In this document: positions 36,365 to 48,909 of the stretch, piece after piece | Position numbering within the stretch: the first letter of the stretch is position 1 | How the letters are laid out: each line of letters opens with the position of its first letter | NCBI RefSeq assembly: GCF_001625215.2 | Contig: NC_030385.2 | Coordinates: forward strand, 38,589,598 to 38,653,597 | Origin: Daucus carota subsp. sativus | Lineage: Eukaryota; Streptophyta; Magnoliopsida; Apiales; Apiaceae | DNA: 64,000 bases | Reading direction: 5' to 3' | The notes under the pieces: model-generated | Database searches by the model: none | What the model saw: only the letters and a program-made list of their open reading frames with translations | Told to the model about the DNA's origin: nothing | Made by a program: the position numbers and the translations under genes

Positions 36365-37372
36365 GAAGTTAGGATTTTGACATCAACTTATCTTTTAAGA
36401 TTTTTGTGGTCTTTTTTTTATTTTTATACTTTTTTCTCAGTCAATTGAATGAGTGTAAAGGGTGGTAATTCATTATATACTTTCAATAATCAAATTACAT
36501 AAATCGTAGGTTCAAGTTCAATATCAGTCATTCTTTAAAAAAATTGCACTTACCTGCATGATTAAGTTTGATTAAAGGATTTCTAGATTTTTTTTTTGAA
36601 TTATATAAATTACTGAATTTTGATTTAAAAAAATTGTTTCTGATATGTTGAAACCGACCAAAATCTATGTGAAAAATTATATAGAACCATTTCATGTTAA
36701 CTCTACTGAATTCTATATCTGACTTCTAATTCGTATAGAAGTAGTTTTAATTAAGATAAAATCTTTAACAAGATTTTATATCAGCTGCTTGACAAATCGC
36801 ACAAAAAGATATTTATTTTGATGATTTTTTAACAATTTAACCTGCATTTAATTAATTAAAGAATATTGATTATTAGTTTATCATTTTCCGAAATGAGGGG
36901 AAGGTTATTATCGTAACGAATCAAACTTCGACACCTCCATAGAAAATGATACATGACCAACGGATTTTCACAAGTATGGTAAAACTTTATATATTAATAG
37001 AGTTGGATCAGAAAGCTTTATTAATTTAGAGAGACATTAATTAAGTGATAAGTCAAACCCTTCTTTCGAAATATAAATCACTAAAAGAGATGAATTACTT
37101 ATCTATATATTCGCTTGTGCTTTAGACAGCAAGAAATTACAATCTCATCCAAAAATATCTGGAAAGCAGAGTTTTAGCTTCTTTTTTGCAACTTGTGACT
37201 GCAGACTGTAGCTTCAATTGTAACATTTTGAAGTCTACAACGACAATACAGGCCGATTTTTCCCATCGCCTATGTTCCCACACGATGGAGCCAAAATAAG
37301 GTCAACACAAATGGCACTGATGTTTTCAGGGCCAATAGGTAAATAGGCCTAGTATGATACACAAAATGAAGA
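36365..37372. other. Convergent intergenic region between the transporter gene and ALF4
   Basis: About 1 kb between two convergent genes, AT-rich, with no recognisable gene or complete element. Confidence 0.55.
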
Positions 37373-40300
37373 TTACCTCATATAGTCTTCGATGAGTTCA
37401 ATGCAACGATGCAAAACTAACTCAACAGGGTTGAGAGCACATAATGCTTCAGAATCTACATGATCGTGATCCCTTTCGCTTTCTGCTGCTACACTCCTCA
37501 CCAAGACACGCAGAGGCAGAAGCCATTCCTTGTAAGACTTCTGTAAGTTCTCTTTAGACAGTGCGCCAGTGTAATTGGTTTTCCCTGTATGCACACAACA
37601 GTCAGAACGACCTGCAGCAATCAGCTAAAACATCCCCCCACAATGGTTTCTGAAAACTCAAATATATACTTTTTCTAACCAAAGATGGTTGTAGCAGCAA
37701 AATAGAGTACACGAGAAGCAAGCTTACTGAAGAACTCAAAGGTACCACTTCTATATAATAATAATAAACAGATTTTCTTGTACTTCTTTTCTTTTCAGCT
37801 GGTGCATGACATGAAAAGCTGTATATGTAGGTCTCTGCCAATATTGGATTTCACAGTAGGAGCTTTGCCATTGTACCAGTTCAGTTCTTAATGATTTCAG
37901 TTACACGTTAAACTATGTGTAATCCATGATCCTTTTGCCTTATTGTTAAGCTATTAAGATGCCTACACACTCGACAAGTTTTCACTTCTAACTGCTTCCT
38001 GGAAATCCAGTGACTACTAGCTAAAGAATGCCTATATTTAAATGTATTTCAGTAATACAATCATACAGCAGAAAACAGATCCACATGTGGACACGCCTGA
38101 TGTTTCCAAAAGACACCAATAAGATATCACTAGGAATATATTATCAATAATAAGATTTCAAGGATTACTATACCTCTTGACTCTGTAATCAGCATATATC
38201 TATACAGGTTAAGAGCTGATAGTACCTGCGCAACATGATATAGACGATATCAGTCTCCATTTAAAGTGAACTTTAACTAGTTGGACTATAAGAGGCCCAG
38301 CATAACAATGCCAAAGCGGGACACTTAGAAGTTCACAGATGAAAATATTGCTCCAAATTAGAAGATCAGCCTTCAAAAATGTTTACATCACTTCATAGTA
38401 TTTAGCATCGACACTATAGCTTCATTTTTTTTCCTTTGGTGTCATGGCAGAATGATCATACATGGTAATGCATTTACTGTCTACTCCAGTCCATCATAAA
38501 TAGAAAAATAGTTAAACATATAGTTATGATGATATTTTATGCATTACATCTGTGAGCAAAAGCTTATTAGCAATCAAGCTACCAAGAACTCAAAAGAAAA
38601 TCATCTTATCGTGCATACTTTGCGAACAAGTTTAATAATTGATACTCAAACTTGTAACAAAAGTGCATCAGTTCTTCAAGATTGGCACTGGTGTTCATAC
38701 TATTCTCATCCAAGTATCCAACAGACTGGAAGATCAACATAATATATGCTACTGCAGATGAGAACAATTTGACAAGCAGAACCATCCAGTTCAGCGCTTA
38801 GTTTAACAATTAAGACATTAAGTGAAACATATGACCACAACCATCCAGTTCAGCGCTTAGTTTAACAATTAAGACATTAAGTGAAACATATGACCACAAA
38901 CAACATAATTTTCAATTGGCAAAAAGAGTAGAACTGAAATGCTACATTTCTAATAAATACTATAATCTGTCCTCTCATTTCTTAGGTATTCTTTTTAAGA
39001 TAACAAAACTACTTATCATGACATACTAACTTCTAACTATATGATTGTGTTAATATATCTTTCATGTTCGGAAAATGCTGGAAAAATGCTGGAAAAATAT
39101 GCATCTCACCTTTACTTGAAATATCTTCTAGATTCTTTAGCTAATTTTCAATATTAATGAAAAAAACACCTTGATATTTTCTAAGATTTCATATGAATTT
39201 TCAAAAGAATAAATATGTTGAACACAAATGTGTTTTTTTAAAGACATTCTAAAATTTGAGATGAACACAATCAAAAAGAGCAGGAGAAATACGAAGGTAA
39301 AACTTAAAAGCAAGGTTTCAGGTACTAGGTACACATCAAAGCATTATCCCAATGAAACTAAATCCCAAGGAGCTTCTGCATTTTAACAGGTCAAGTTTCT
39401 ATTTGCAAATGATAAGTATAGTTTTTACTTCTATAGAGCAGTCGTGCAGAATTTGGCAGCAGTAAAAGAACAATTAAAATATAGTAAAAAAGTGAACAAA
39501 AAATAAAAAGATGACAAAGAATATTTATAAAAGAGAGATACCGCATCACTATCCTCCGGTAGAATTGGTGGACCTCCCTGTGGAGGCTTCAATATGAGTT
39601 CTACCAATTCAAGAGTCTCGACACTCCAAAACACATTATTTTGGTATTCTAGATATTTTACATCTGAAATTCCATTTCCATTTGCAACCCTTTGACAACT
39701 TTCCTTGTGCATTTCTTCTCTAAAACAATCAAGTAGGATTGCAATCTGTACAACTAGCATCTGTCACTATTCAGTTTATAAAAATAAAAACAACCTTAAC
39801 TCGGTAACTCACCATGGAAGACGAATCACTATGCTTAATCAGAGAAACCAAAATATCAAACCTATGTCTAGCCGGGACATCTGCAAGTACCTGATTATAT
39901 GAAGCCAATCAATATCATATCCATGTTATACTGTACAAATTTAAATAAAGTAAAAACAGTATATAAAATACAAGTATGCACACAGCTAACTGCATTCTCA
40001 CATGTATAAACTATATTTTTAATTCTGATGCTATTAAGTAGAATTACAAAATCCGGATCCGATATTAATTGTGAATCCCCTAACAGCATAGAATTTGCAT
40101 AAATGATTTATAAGCAGGAACCACGAAGGGGCTCCTTACTACCACTAAATTAGTTTCATGAATCAAGAAATTCATCACAACTAGGCTCTACTTGCAGGAA
40201 AAGAAGACAGACTTTTGCAGACGACCGAGGCATTACCTTTTAAGCTAACATTAGTGACTAACTAATCAAGGATAGCTAAGATGACTACTACAGAGGAAAA

Positions 40301-43300
40301 ACAGATAGTACTCCATGAAAAAAGGATGTGATATTGTCAACCTCCAACACCTTAACTTTACAATCTTATTAATACAGATTTCTTATGCAATATACTATTA
40401 AAGAGGAACTATATCCTCAAAGGACCCTTTAATCTCTTCAGACTTACCTTAGTAATATATGTTTTAGGTATATTGCACTTTGCCAAGTTAAACTAGGCAA
40501 TTCTTGAAAGTAAAATTCCCTTAACCGTACTTCAAAGAGTGCAAAATTATAGTTGATTTTGAGGTTGAATGTCACTCTTCCCCCATACTTGCTAGTTGCT
40601 ACATCTAAGAGATCTATGAACAGGTATATTGGACTGCTACAATCTTTAAGTGGAATGGAGAGATTAACAACATTTTAAGTTGTGTGGGTTGAGTAACTTC
40701 ACCCAGGTTTTAAAAAATTTCCTAGATCCTCTTCAGGAAAATCTCCAACTCTAACTCGTGCTCATAGTTTAAGCCGGACATATACTGGACGAAGGTTTCG
40801 CTTAAAGTTTCAACTTTTTTCATATTTAATGCACTTAATTCAAAATATATACTCCATCATCTGAAGCTGATAAACTTGTGTAATTGTAGAATAAAATATT
40901 AATTAAATAGTAATGCAACGTCTGCCACTTTTATATTACACAAAACTACCTTAATCAGCAGTTGTCATCTAGAGCATCAGTCTAAACTTTGGACAAGAAG
41001 ATTTTCTTTAGTTTAAATGTAAATCACATAACCAGGTATGGTATAAATTCTTAAAGTAAAGAAGCATCAGTCAACTAGTGCCTTAATTCTGTTCCCAGTA
41101 ATTAAGCAGCTTGTCATGCTTTTTTAAAAAGCTCGTGCTTGATAAGAGCACCAGGACATTTGCAGCTATATGTGGGTTGATAAGAAGACAGATAGATATC
41201 AATTTCTTACCATTTTGAATGCATCGAAAGCCATCTTCCCTGTCACCCGATCAGATGCATACATAATGACCATTTGAACAGCCTGAAAAGATTATTACAG
41301 TTTAAGAATGTGTTTCAAAAATATGACATGTAAAAGATGCTCCGAGTGATACTATCCACCTGCAAAGAAGCACATAGACTCAACATACAAATTGAGTTGT
41401 CTTCATGTTCGACATGGCTATTGTTAGGGACAGCGCCTTTCATAATATCAAGCACAAATCGTATGGCATACTTCTTAATTATCCATGAGAGGTTGGCACA
41501 TAGAAATATGTGCCTTAACAGGCCCACAGCTTGCCATCTTTCTGTCTGATGACTTCGTAACTCATCTTTGACTTTAGCCAAATCCATCTCGACAGCCAAA
41601 GGAACCTCATCGGACATCTGACCCCAAACCACTGCATTTCAATAAAGGAAGTGTAAGATCACAAGAAAAAGAAGAGGCACTAGATTTGACAACTGTAATT
41701 TTTACTGGATCTTTGACCTATAAGTAACAACTCAAGACCAAATATATATACCTGCTAGTGCTGCTCCAAGGTTGACATGAGAAAAGCAGACCATGAAATC
41801 CTCTTCATCATCCACACCTTAGAGCAGATGAAACAGTAAACCTCAGAGATCACAAAATATAAAAAAAAACATGTCAAACTCATAAAAATTGTAAGATAAA
41901 GGGGTGACTACCTTCAAGGACAATGCTCGTTAGTTTGTCAACATCAGCACCTGCTATTAGATTAAGGTAAGATAACTGGCAGTATTGAAGATAATGAAAC
42001 AACTTTAACACCAGAGGAAAGCATCTTGAAATCGCATTCCCCAAGCAAACTGAAGTTAAAGCCTGTGAACCAAGAAAGAAGTTATAGCACAAACAGAACA
42101 TATATCGTATAAAAAAGCAGTACCAGACCAAAAAGAGGTGATATGATGTAACTCCGTGCAGCAACGCCTTCGAGACGATACTAGGATTTAAGTGGCAAAA
42201 TAGGGCTGTAATTCGAACTCGATTTAGCTCAGGTTGTTGATTAAGAATTTGAGCTCGAGTTTGAACAGCAAACTTTTCTCCATTAACAAGTCAGCTAGCT
42301 TCAAATCATTTATTATATGCTAAAGCTCCAATTTGACTAAGAAAAGCCTGCCTCAAATTGCAGCCCTAAACTAAAGTAAAGGTGAAGAAAAAAAGCACCA
42401 AAAAAAAATGAACTAATTGATTGTACAAGAGTATTAACCGTGATTTGTAAAATGGTGAGGCCAAATAGAGCACGGATCTTTTCATTGTCTTCCTCCTCCT
42501 GTTCAAGAAAATTATAAGATCGGCATAAAGATCGAATAAGCACTAGAACAAGCTTACTGAACAAGATTGTACAATAGACACCAACCAACTTTACACAGAT
42601 TGTGTGTATGGAACTAGCAATTTCAACTGTTTTGTTAAACAAGTCCTCAACATCTGCATCCTCATGATCTGTCTCCATAGATATGGAACTCAATATATTA
42701 AGTACTCCTGGAACCGCAGTTTTTACGTGCTCAAAGTGCCGTCTCTTAATGAACGGAAAAACTGAAAACCAAGAAACAAACTCAATCCAACTTTCTGAGC
42801 TCCGGAATTCATATTATTCATATATAGCTCATTTATTCAGTAGCAACTCTGACGGAAATCGTCTACACATTGAACACTTAAACCAATCAAAAGCTTGTCG
42901 GTTATCATATTTAGTCAATAGTAGGCTAGTAGCTATGCAAAAGCAAATTTGTTAATTATTAGTGTAGATTATTATGCAATGAGGGGAAAAATAATTGATC
43001 AAAGAACGATAAACATAACAAAATTAAGGTTATAAATCACTTAATTGCATAGATACCTGTAACTTTTTACATCATTGATGTAGTGATATCCAGTAAAAAA
43101 AATTTGAGCCATAACATTTGTTTTCTCAGTAGTTTCACAGTGGTTCATATATCAACTGTGTGCTACTATAAATACATATTCCTTATAACAAGAGTATTCA
43201 GACGTGGAATTAAAATTTTACTGGTGCTTCCTACTTCTACTGCAAGCACCACATGCTTGTGCTTTTTTCTCAATTAAAATGAAATGATTAAATCCTCTAT

Positions 43301-45326
43301 ATAAATAGCATAAGGGGATAATGTGGCATGGCCCTCAGAGGAACCCACAAAAGTTTTAAAAAAAAGGTATTAATAGTAAAAGATACTGTAATAATAATTA
43401 AAAAGAACAATATACATACACTAATTCTATTTAGTACAAATTAAGAAACTAAACAAAAGACATTTACTTACATTATTATATTAATTATGTACAAATACAA
43501 AAATACAGATAACTAATTAATATGATTAATTATGTATATCAATATTTCTACACATGATATCGTATAAAATTGATAATGTTGTCGGAAGACTACGAACAAA
43601 TATAAATTAAAAAAATACAATTCAAAAATATAAGTAACAAAATATTAAAAGAAACCTGCAAATCACACAAGATATCGAGCATGTTTGGTTTCCTTTGAGC
43701 AGCTAGCTTTATGACTTTTAAGTCAAAAAAAGATGTGTTTGTGGGATAAGCAAATAATTACTTACATGTATAAAAATGTTTACTCAAAACTTTAGAGCTG
43801 CGTACCTTTTTTGGATAACTTATATTAATTAATTACTTTTGATAGAAGTTAGAGAAGTGACGAAGCACGGGCACAAGATGATATCTTGGATCTTTACGAT
43901 GATTTCTGAAATCTAGTGTTTTAACCAAGTTATTTGCAATCTGCCCTGTTTTTATTATTTCCCTTTCCAAAAGTTTTTTTGTGTCTGCTGGATTTGCTAA
44001 GTATTACTTATGTTATGTTTATGTTGCACTGCACTCCTGTTTTAACTTTTAACTTTTTTTCTTGCACAACACTATCAGTACCACAACTGTCATTACACAT
44101 TTAGATCAAGTTAGTATGTCATAATGATAATTATGTTAATTGTTAGAACTTAGAACTTATAAACCTAAATTACATGATCTATAATACTATAATTATGTGT
44201 GTGTGTGTGTGTGTGTGTCTTAGATTTTATTTTTTTATTATCGACTAGTCTACGACTAGTCGACTAGCAGGATGTCCATTGACTCACTTCGAATTATAGA
44301 CGTGACAGCCATGATTGATGCTAAGATGATTACATGAGTTTACATAATCAATCCTCTATATGCCCCCAAATTAATCTTTTTTTTAGAGTGAGAATGAATC
44401 TCAAGAGAAATGATTCAGCAAATCACCGAGGTAATTCTTTCATTCAATTCAAGAAAGTTTATCATATAGCCATCGGACATGCAATTCATGAGTCAGCAAC
44501 TATTACCTTTTGCGATTCCACTAAATATAAAAGCATAATATCGACAACTTTTGCACATTGTAACATCACAGCCTAATGCCTGCTCAAAACACCAAAATAT
44601 GAAAATAAATAATTAGTATTGAAACTGTATACTTAATAAAAAGTTTTTAAACTTGGAAGATCAATAAAAAACCTCGCAGAGGATAGATAGCATATCCCGA
44701 GGGCTACAAGTGGTGATAAATTTATCAAAAATACTCTCACAAACATCTATACACCTCTTGGAGCCACTCGAAAACCTAGCAACAGCTTTCGGCAACTCAA
44801 ACGAAAGTGCGTCCATAACATCCTACATAATAGAAAAACGATTGAACAATCTATTCTACATCTCAATCACAATTCACAACTTAGCACAATTCGCAGTGGA
44901 ACAAATAAAATCAAGTACAACAAACTAATCCACACTTGAACCGGATATTATTAAAAGTCACAAATATGAGAAGATTTAAATTCACGAAAATAAAAACCTG
45001 ATCACTTGAAGTAGACGATATGTATGTATGAATTTCAGAAAGCACTTCTAAAGCAGTGTTCTCGAATTGCGAGTTTTCCGGCTCCGCCGCAACTGATTCG
45101 GATAAAGTGGCGAGAAAATCGGCTAATTCGGAAGTGGAGATTGCTAATTGGCTCGACTTCTGAGGCTCGATTAACTGGTGGAATTGAAGTTTTGATTAAA
45201 TAAAGTTGTGTGTGTGTGATTGAAGGTGAAGAACAGACTTACTGTGGATGTAGACGAGAAGGAATCCAGAATTTGACGGAGGTGAGTCGCCGGCGGAGTT
45301 GTGAGCTTTTCCGGTGAGATTGACAT
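37373..45326 (-). CDS. ALF4: ABERRANT LATERAL ROOT FORMATION 4 (glomulin-like) protein, 605 aa
   Basis: Predicted regulator of SCF ubiquitin ligases: ALF4, like animal glomulin, binds the RBX1 RING subunit and is needed for lateral root initiation. Exons on the minus strand: 45326-45243, 45174-44998, 44822-44673, 44579-44507, 42761-42595, 42498-42439, 42062-41912, 41817-41752, 41631-41360, 41282-41211, 39890-39813, 39745-39542, 38225-38174, 37584-37373. All are GT-AG with consistent phases, closing to 606 codons, close to the known ALF4 length. The N-terminus reads MSISPEKLTTPPATHLRQIL. Family-like stretches include FPFIKRRHFEHVKTAVPGVL, EDNEKIRALFGLTILQI, DDEEDFMVCFSHVNLGAALA, VVWGQMSDEVPLAVEMDLAK, VLADVPARHRFDILVSLIKH and the C-terminal KEWLLPLRVLVRS. 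The helical repeat composition fits a glomulin-type alpha-solenoid. A 1.3-kb intron and a 1.7-kb intron make the gene long. Confidence 0.9.
38781..38898. repeat. Perfect 59-bp tandem duplication in an ALF4 intron
   Basis: Two adjacent units starting accatccagttcagcgctta at 38781 and 38840 show no difference by eye. They lie in the intron between the exons ending at 39542 and starting at 38225. Confidence 0.9.
44196..44218. repeat. (GT)n microsatellite in an ALF4 intron
   Basis: Short GT tract in the long intron 4 (42762-44506). Confidence 0.9.
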
Positions 45327-45520
45327 GGTCGTAGAAAAATCAAGTTTAAATGAGAATCTGTGTAGTCTCGTTTTGGTACGAGTGTGTGACTGTGTGTATA
45401 AACTATAGACACGGCCGGGTATACGTATTAGCGGGAATTTGGTTTTTGGTTTTGATTGTGGATCAGTTTCGGTGGATGCGGGCCGTGAGTAGTCTGCATA
45501 ATGAGACCGTTTGTTTTATA

Positions 45521-45816
45521 CCCTCTTGTTTTATGTCACCTCATTTCCTTTTGGACGTCCCAAAAAAAATAGCCTATAGAGTAATATTTACTATTTTTCA
45601 ACATTACTTTTCACTGTTACACCCATTACCTCTATAGTGTATACTCTCTTTTTATTAAATAAACACTATAACACCCACTACTTTCCTCCACTATCCCAAA
45701 TCTATTATTAAATAGCGATAGGTCCCACCACTTTACCACTTTTCAACTACATTTACTACTTTTTTTTTAATCTCCGTAAAAATCAAACCAGCTCACTTAA
45801 ATTGGGACGGAGGGAG
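45521..45816. mobile_element. Stowaway-type MITE (subfamily 2, left end eroded)
   Basis: The right end gggacggagggag is intact and followed by TA. The left end is degenerate (ccctcttgttttatg) but also follows TA. The interior (ggacgtccc, cattacctctata, tttttattaaataaacacta) matches the copy at 62420-62672. Confidence 0.7.
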
Positions 45817-46585
45817 TATAAGTTATAAGCCGACTAGTTAAAATGATTTTTAGATTTAAGATGAAAATTTTATTTGCGTATTTAGCAAAATAAAATCATT
45901 AATTTGCATAACCAGTGATCCCGAATTGAAAGATCTTGAAATAATTTAGTTATTATCATTTAAATTTAATATATTAATATTAAGTTAATATTCGAAAATT
46001 TGATTCATCAAAGTTATAGATATGGAGACACGAAAATCGGTGATATGACAAACATCTGAAAATAAATATTCAAAATTAGACTTTTCATAATACTCAGATA
46101 AGTACAATTTCAGTTTGACGAGTATATTACGAATTTAAGGAGGGATGGTAATATTTTCATCCTACATCCAGTAATATGAGAATTCAACTCGATTTATAAA
46201 CATAGACATGACCTTAAATGCACAAAAAAGATCATGATCTCATTTGGGTTATGGTGTGCCAGAGGATTACCAAAATTGTCAAATCGGGACGGGCCATTTT
46301 GACTTATTTCCGGATTCCGAGATTTGTGACTTGACCCGGATTTTTTAAAAAAAAAATATTTTAATTTTTTTCTGGTTCTGATGGTTTAATAGCATCCACA
46401 CCCACAAGCTTCAACTCTTTCATAAAATAAGTTGCCCATAAATTTTACCGGCATGTTTTATTATTATAACTGTCATAAACGTTGATTTCACAAGTTTCAT
46501 AATCCTTTCATATGTTAATATATATCATAAACGATTTAAATGATAATATATATCATCTTGTATTAGATATCACTAATATTAATAA

Positions 46586-47117
46586 TGGGTTAATTATTCG
46601 ATAGGGCACTCACTTCACATCAATGTATCATTCGGGACACTCTCGAATTTTCGGTCTCATTTGTAACACTATTTTCAGAAATTGTATCAGTCTTAAAAGT
46701 AAAAAGTTAAATTCGAAAACAAATCGATAGTTTGAGATGCGTTACACATGGGGTTTAACACAATAGGCTATAAAGATTATGTAGGCACAATTAATTGAAT
46801 TTCTGCATTCAAAAAATGGCTATAGCCTATATGTGTATTATTAGGGTTCTTCATAACCCATTTTTTCCACCATCAATTTTACCCATTTCTTAGACGCGGA
46901 AATTCAATTAATTATACCTACATAATCTCTATAGTTTACTGTGTTAAAACCTCATGAGTAACACTTCTTAAACTAACAATTTGTTTTCGAATTTAACGTT
47001 TTATTTTTAAGACAGGTACGATTTCTGAAAACAGTGTTTCAAATGAGACCGAAAATTCGAGAGTGCACCGGATAATATATTGGTGTGAAATGAGTGCCCA
47101 ATTTGATAATTAACCCA
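46586..47117. mobile_element. Long fold-back element, arms of about 240 bp
   Basis: The sequence from tgggttaattattcgatagg at 46586 is mirrored by the reverse complement ending taattaaccca at 47117. Matching text continues through both arms (gggcactca, ggtctcattt, attttcagaaat, gtttaacacaat, tacctacataat), leaving a short central loop near 46830-46880. The flanks share a ttaataat-like direct repeat, so an 8-9 bp target duplication of Mutator-like type is possible. There is no coding capacity. Its transcript could form a long hairpin. Confidence 0.8.
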
Positions 47118-47831
47118 TTTAATAATTATATTCTTACGATATAATAAAAAACAAATATATTATATTACGTAAGGACGATATCCTTCTATGCTAAGCCTTT
47201 TAGCATGCAGCAGGTGAACTCTGAACAAATATTAGTCACATGCAGATATATCGCCTATGAACAAAAATATTGCCTATGAACTAAAAAGATCTTAAAAATC
47301 AAAGTGCATTAATAGCATTATGTATCGGTTATCTACAAATAAATACAGGATATCTTGAATAATGATATCAATAATCAATAAATGAGTTGAATGAGCCAAA
47401 ATATTACTGTGGATAACATTTTTATTTATCGACTTCCTAAATTATCCCCTTTTTGATTTTTTTTTTGAACAGCACCCTAAATTATCCCTAGTACTTAATT
47501 AAAAATAGCAACAAAGTTTTTGATTAAATTCTTTCTCCAGCATAAGTTACAGTATTGAGGATCCCCACTTAAGTTGTTTTCTTATTGAATCCACCCAAAG
47601 TTATTGACATCTTCCTTCTTTCTTTTAACTTGAGCATGATTAAGAAATTACCTAGACACGTAAATCTTATGTCTTTTACCAGCAATATTATACATCAATA
47701 ATAACTAAAAGTATATCACATTTGAATTTTAAAGATCTAGCTCAAAAATAATACTCTCTCCATTCTTTATTAGTTGTTAAATTTGAAAAAAAAATTGTCC
47801 CTGAATAATTATATCATTCTTGTTCTTGTTC

Positions 47832-47838
<7 letters not shown>

Positions 47839-47897
<59 letters not shown>
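47839..47897. repeat. (TA)n microsatellite
   Basis: Uninterrupted TA tract of roughly 58 bp in the ALF4-TPST interval. Confidence 0.95.
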
Positions 47898-47899
<2 letters not shown>

Positions 47900-48670
47900 C
47901 CACACTTACCTCTTAATTGTTAGTTTTAATGGTTGATTTTACCACCAATAAAGGCATGCATGGAAAATTTTTACAACATTTAATTTTTCTTTACATGTGT
48001 ATTTTTTGCAGATGTGACAAACCAAAAAAGACTGACGGCATCACGGCAATATAAAAAATATTCATCCAACAAATTGTGTTGGTACAACAAATTATGTATT
48101 TCAAGTTTTAACTTATTGTGATTTCTTACTTTATAAATTATTGATTAATCAAGATTTTGCTGTTAATACAGGATATCTGAATTTGGAAAAAGAGCTACCA
48201 GATTCTATTTTAATATGTTAAACACTAATTTTAGAGCTGATAAAATCTACTAACTTCATAAGTTAAATAAATAAATAATACTCCATAAAATAAACTTGCT
48301 AATTGCACTCCACTTGAGAAATGAAAGCGTGCTGCTGTTGGGTCTTGTTTCTCGTGTTGAATTTCCCAATATTGCCTTCCACCACACAACTTAAATTAAT
48401 CACACACATAACTACATAAAGCTGTTACTACTACCAACGCCCAACCAATGCCCAATCTTTTTACTGTTTTCACTATCTCCGATTTACCGCCGGCCACTTA
48501 ACAGATTTTCAGTTACATTCATACTACCTGCACACAGACACACACTCGCATTTCCTTTTCAATATTTTTACGCTTCTCGATCCGTGTGGTTTTCATTTCC
48601 GACATTTCTCCGCCCAAGTCCCTGCATCAATTTCTCGAGCGTAGCATCTCAATTTCCCAGCTTTCGATAT

Positions 48671-48673
<3 letters not shown>

Positions 48674-48735
<62 letters not shown>

Positions 48736-48795
48736 TCCCTCTCCCTCTCTCTCCCTCTCCCTCTCCCTCCCTCCCTCCCTCCCTCTCTCCCTCTC
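48674..48795. repeat. (CT)n tract in the 5' leader region of TPST
   Basis: A CT tract of about 60 bp passes into CCCTCT-type repeats, ending about 115 bp upstream of the TPST ATG at 48910. GAGA-type (BPC factor) binding is possible for such tracts but is not shown here. Confidence 0.9.
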
Positions 48796-48909
48796 TGTCC
48801 CCGTCTCTGTCTATACGTATGCACATACGATTCTCTTTCTTTGTTACATAATAATAAAAGTTTCATTTCGTGCATGAAGGAAAGATTATTGTTTTTATAT
48901 GTTTAGGGA

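Larger units (their letters stand above)
45327..48673. other. Divergent intergenic region between ALF4 and TPST
   Basis: About 3.3 kb between head-to-head genes. It holds an eroded Stowaway MITE (45521-45816), a long fold-back element (46586-47117) and a (TA)n tract (47839-47897). The remainder is AT-rich with no gene seen. The ALF4 promoter is at its left end and the TPST promoter at its right end. Confidence 0.6.

Noticed and set aside
48593..48875. Arg/Glu- and Ser/Leu-rich frames across the (CT)n tract
   Set aside because: Simple-repeat translation only.
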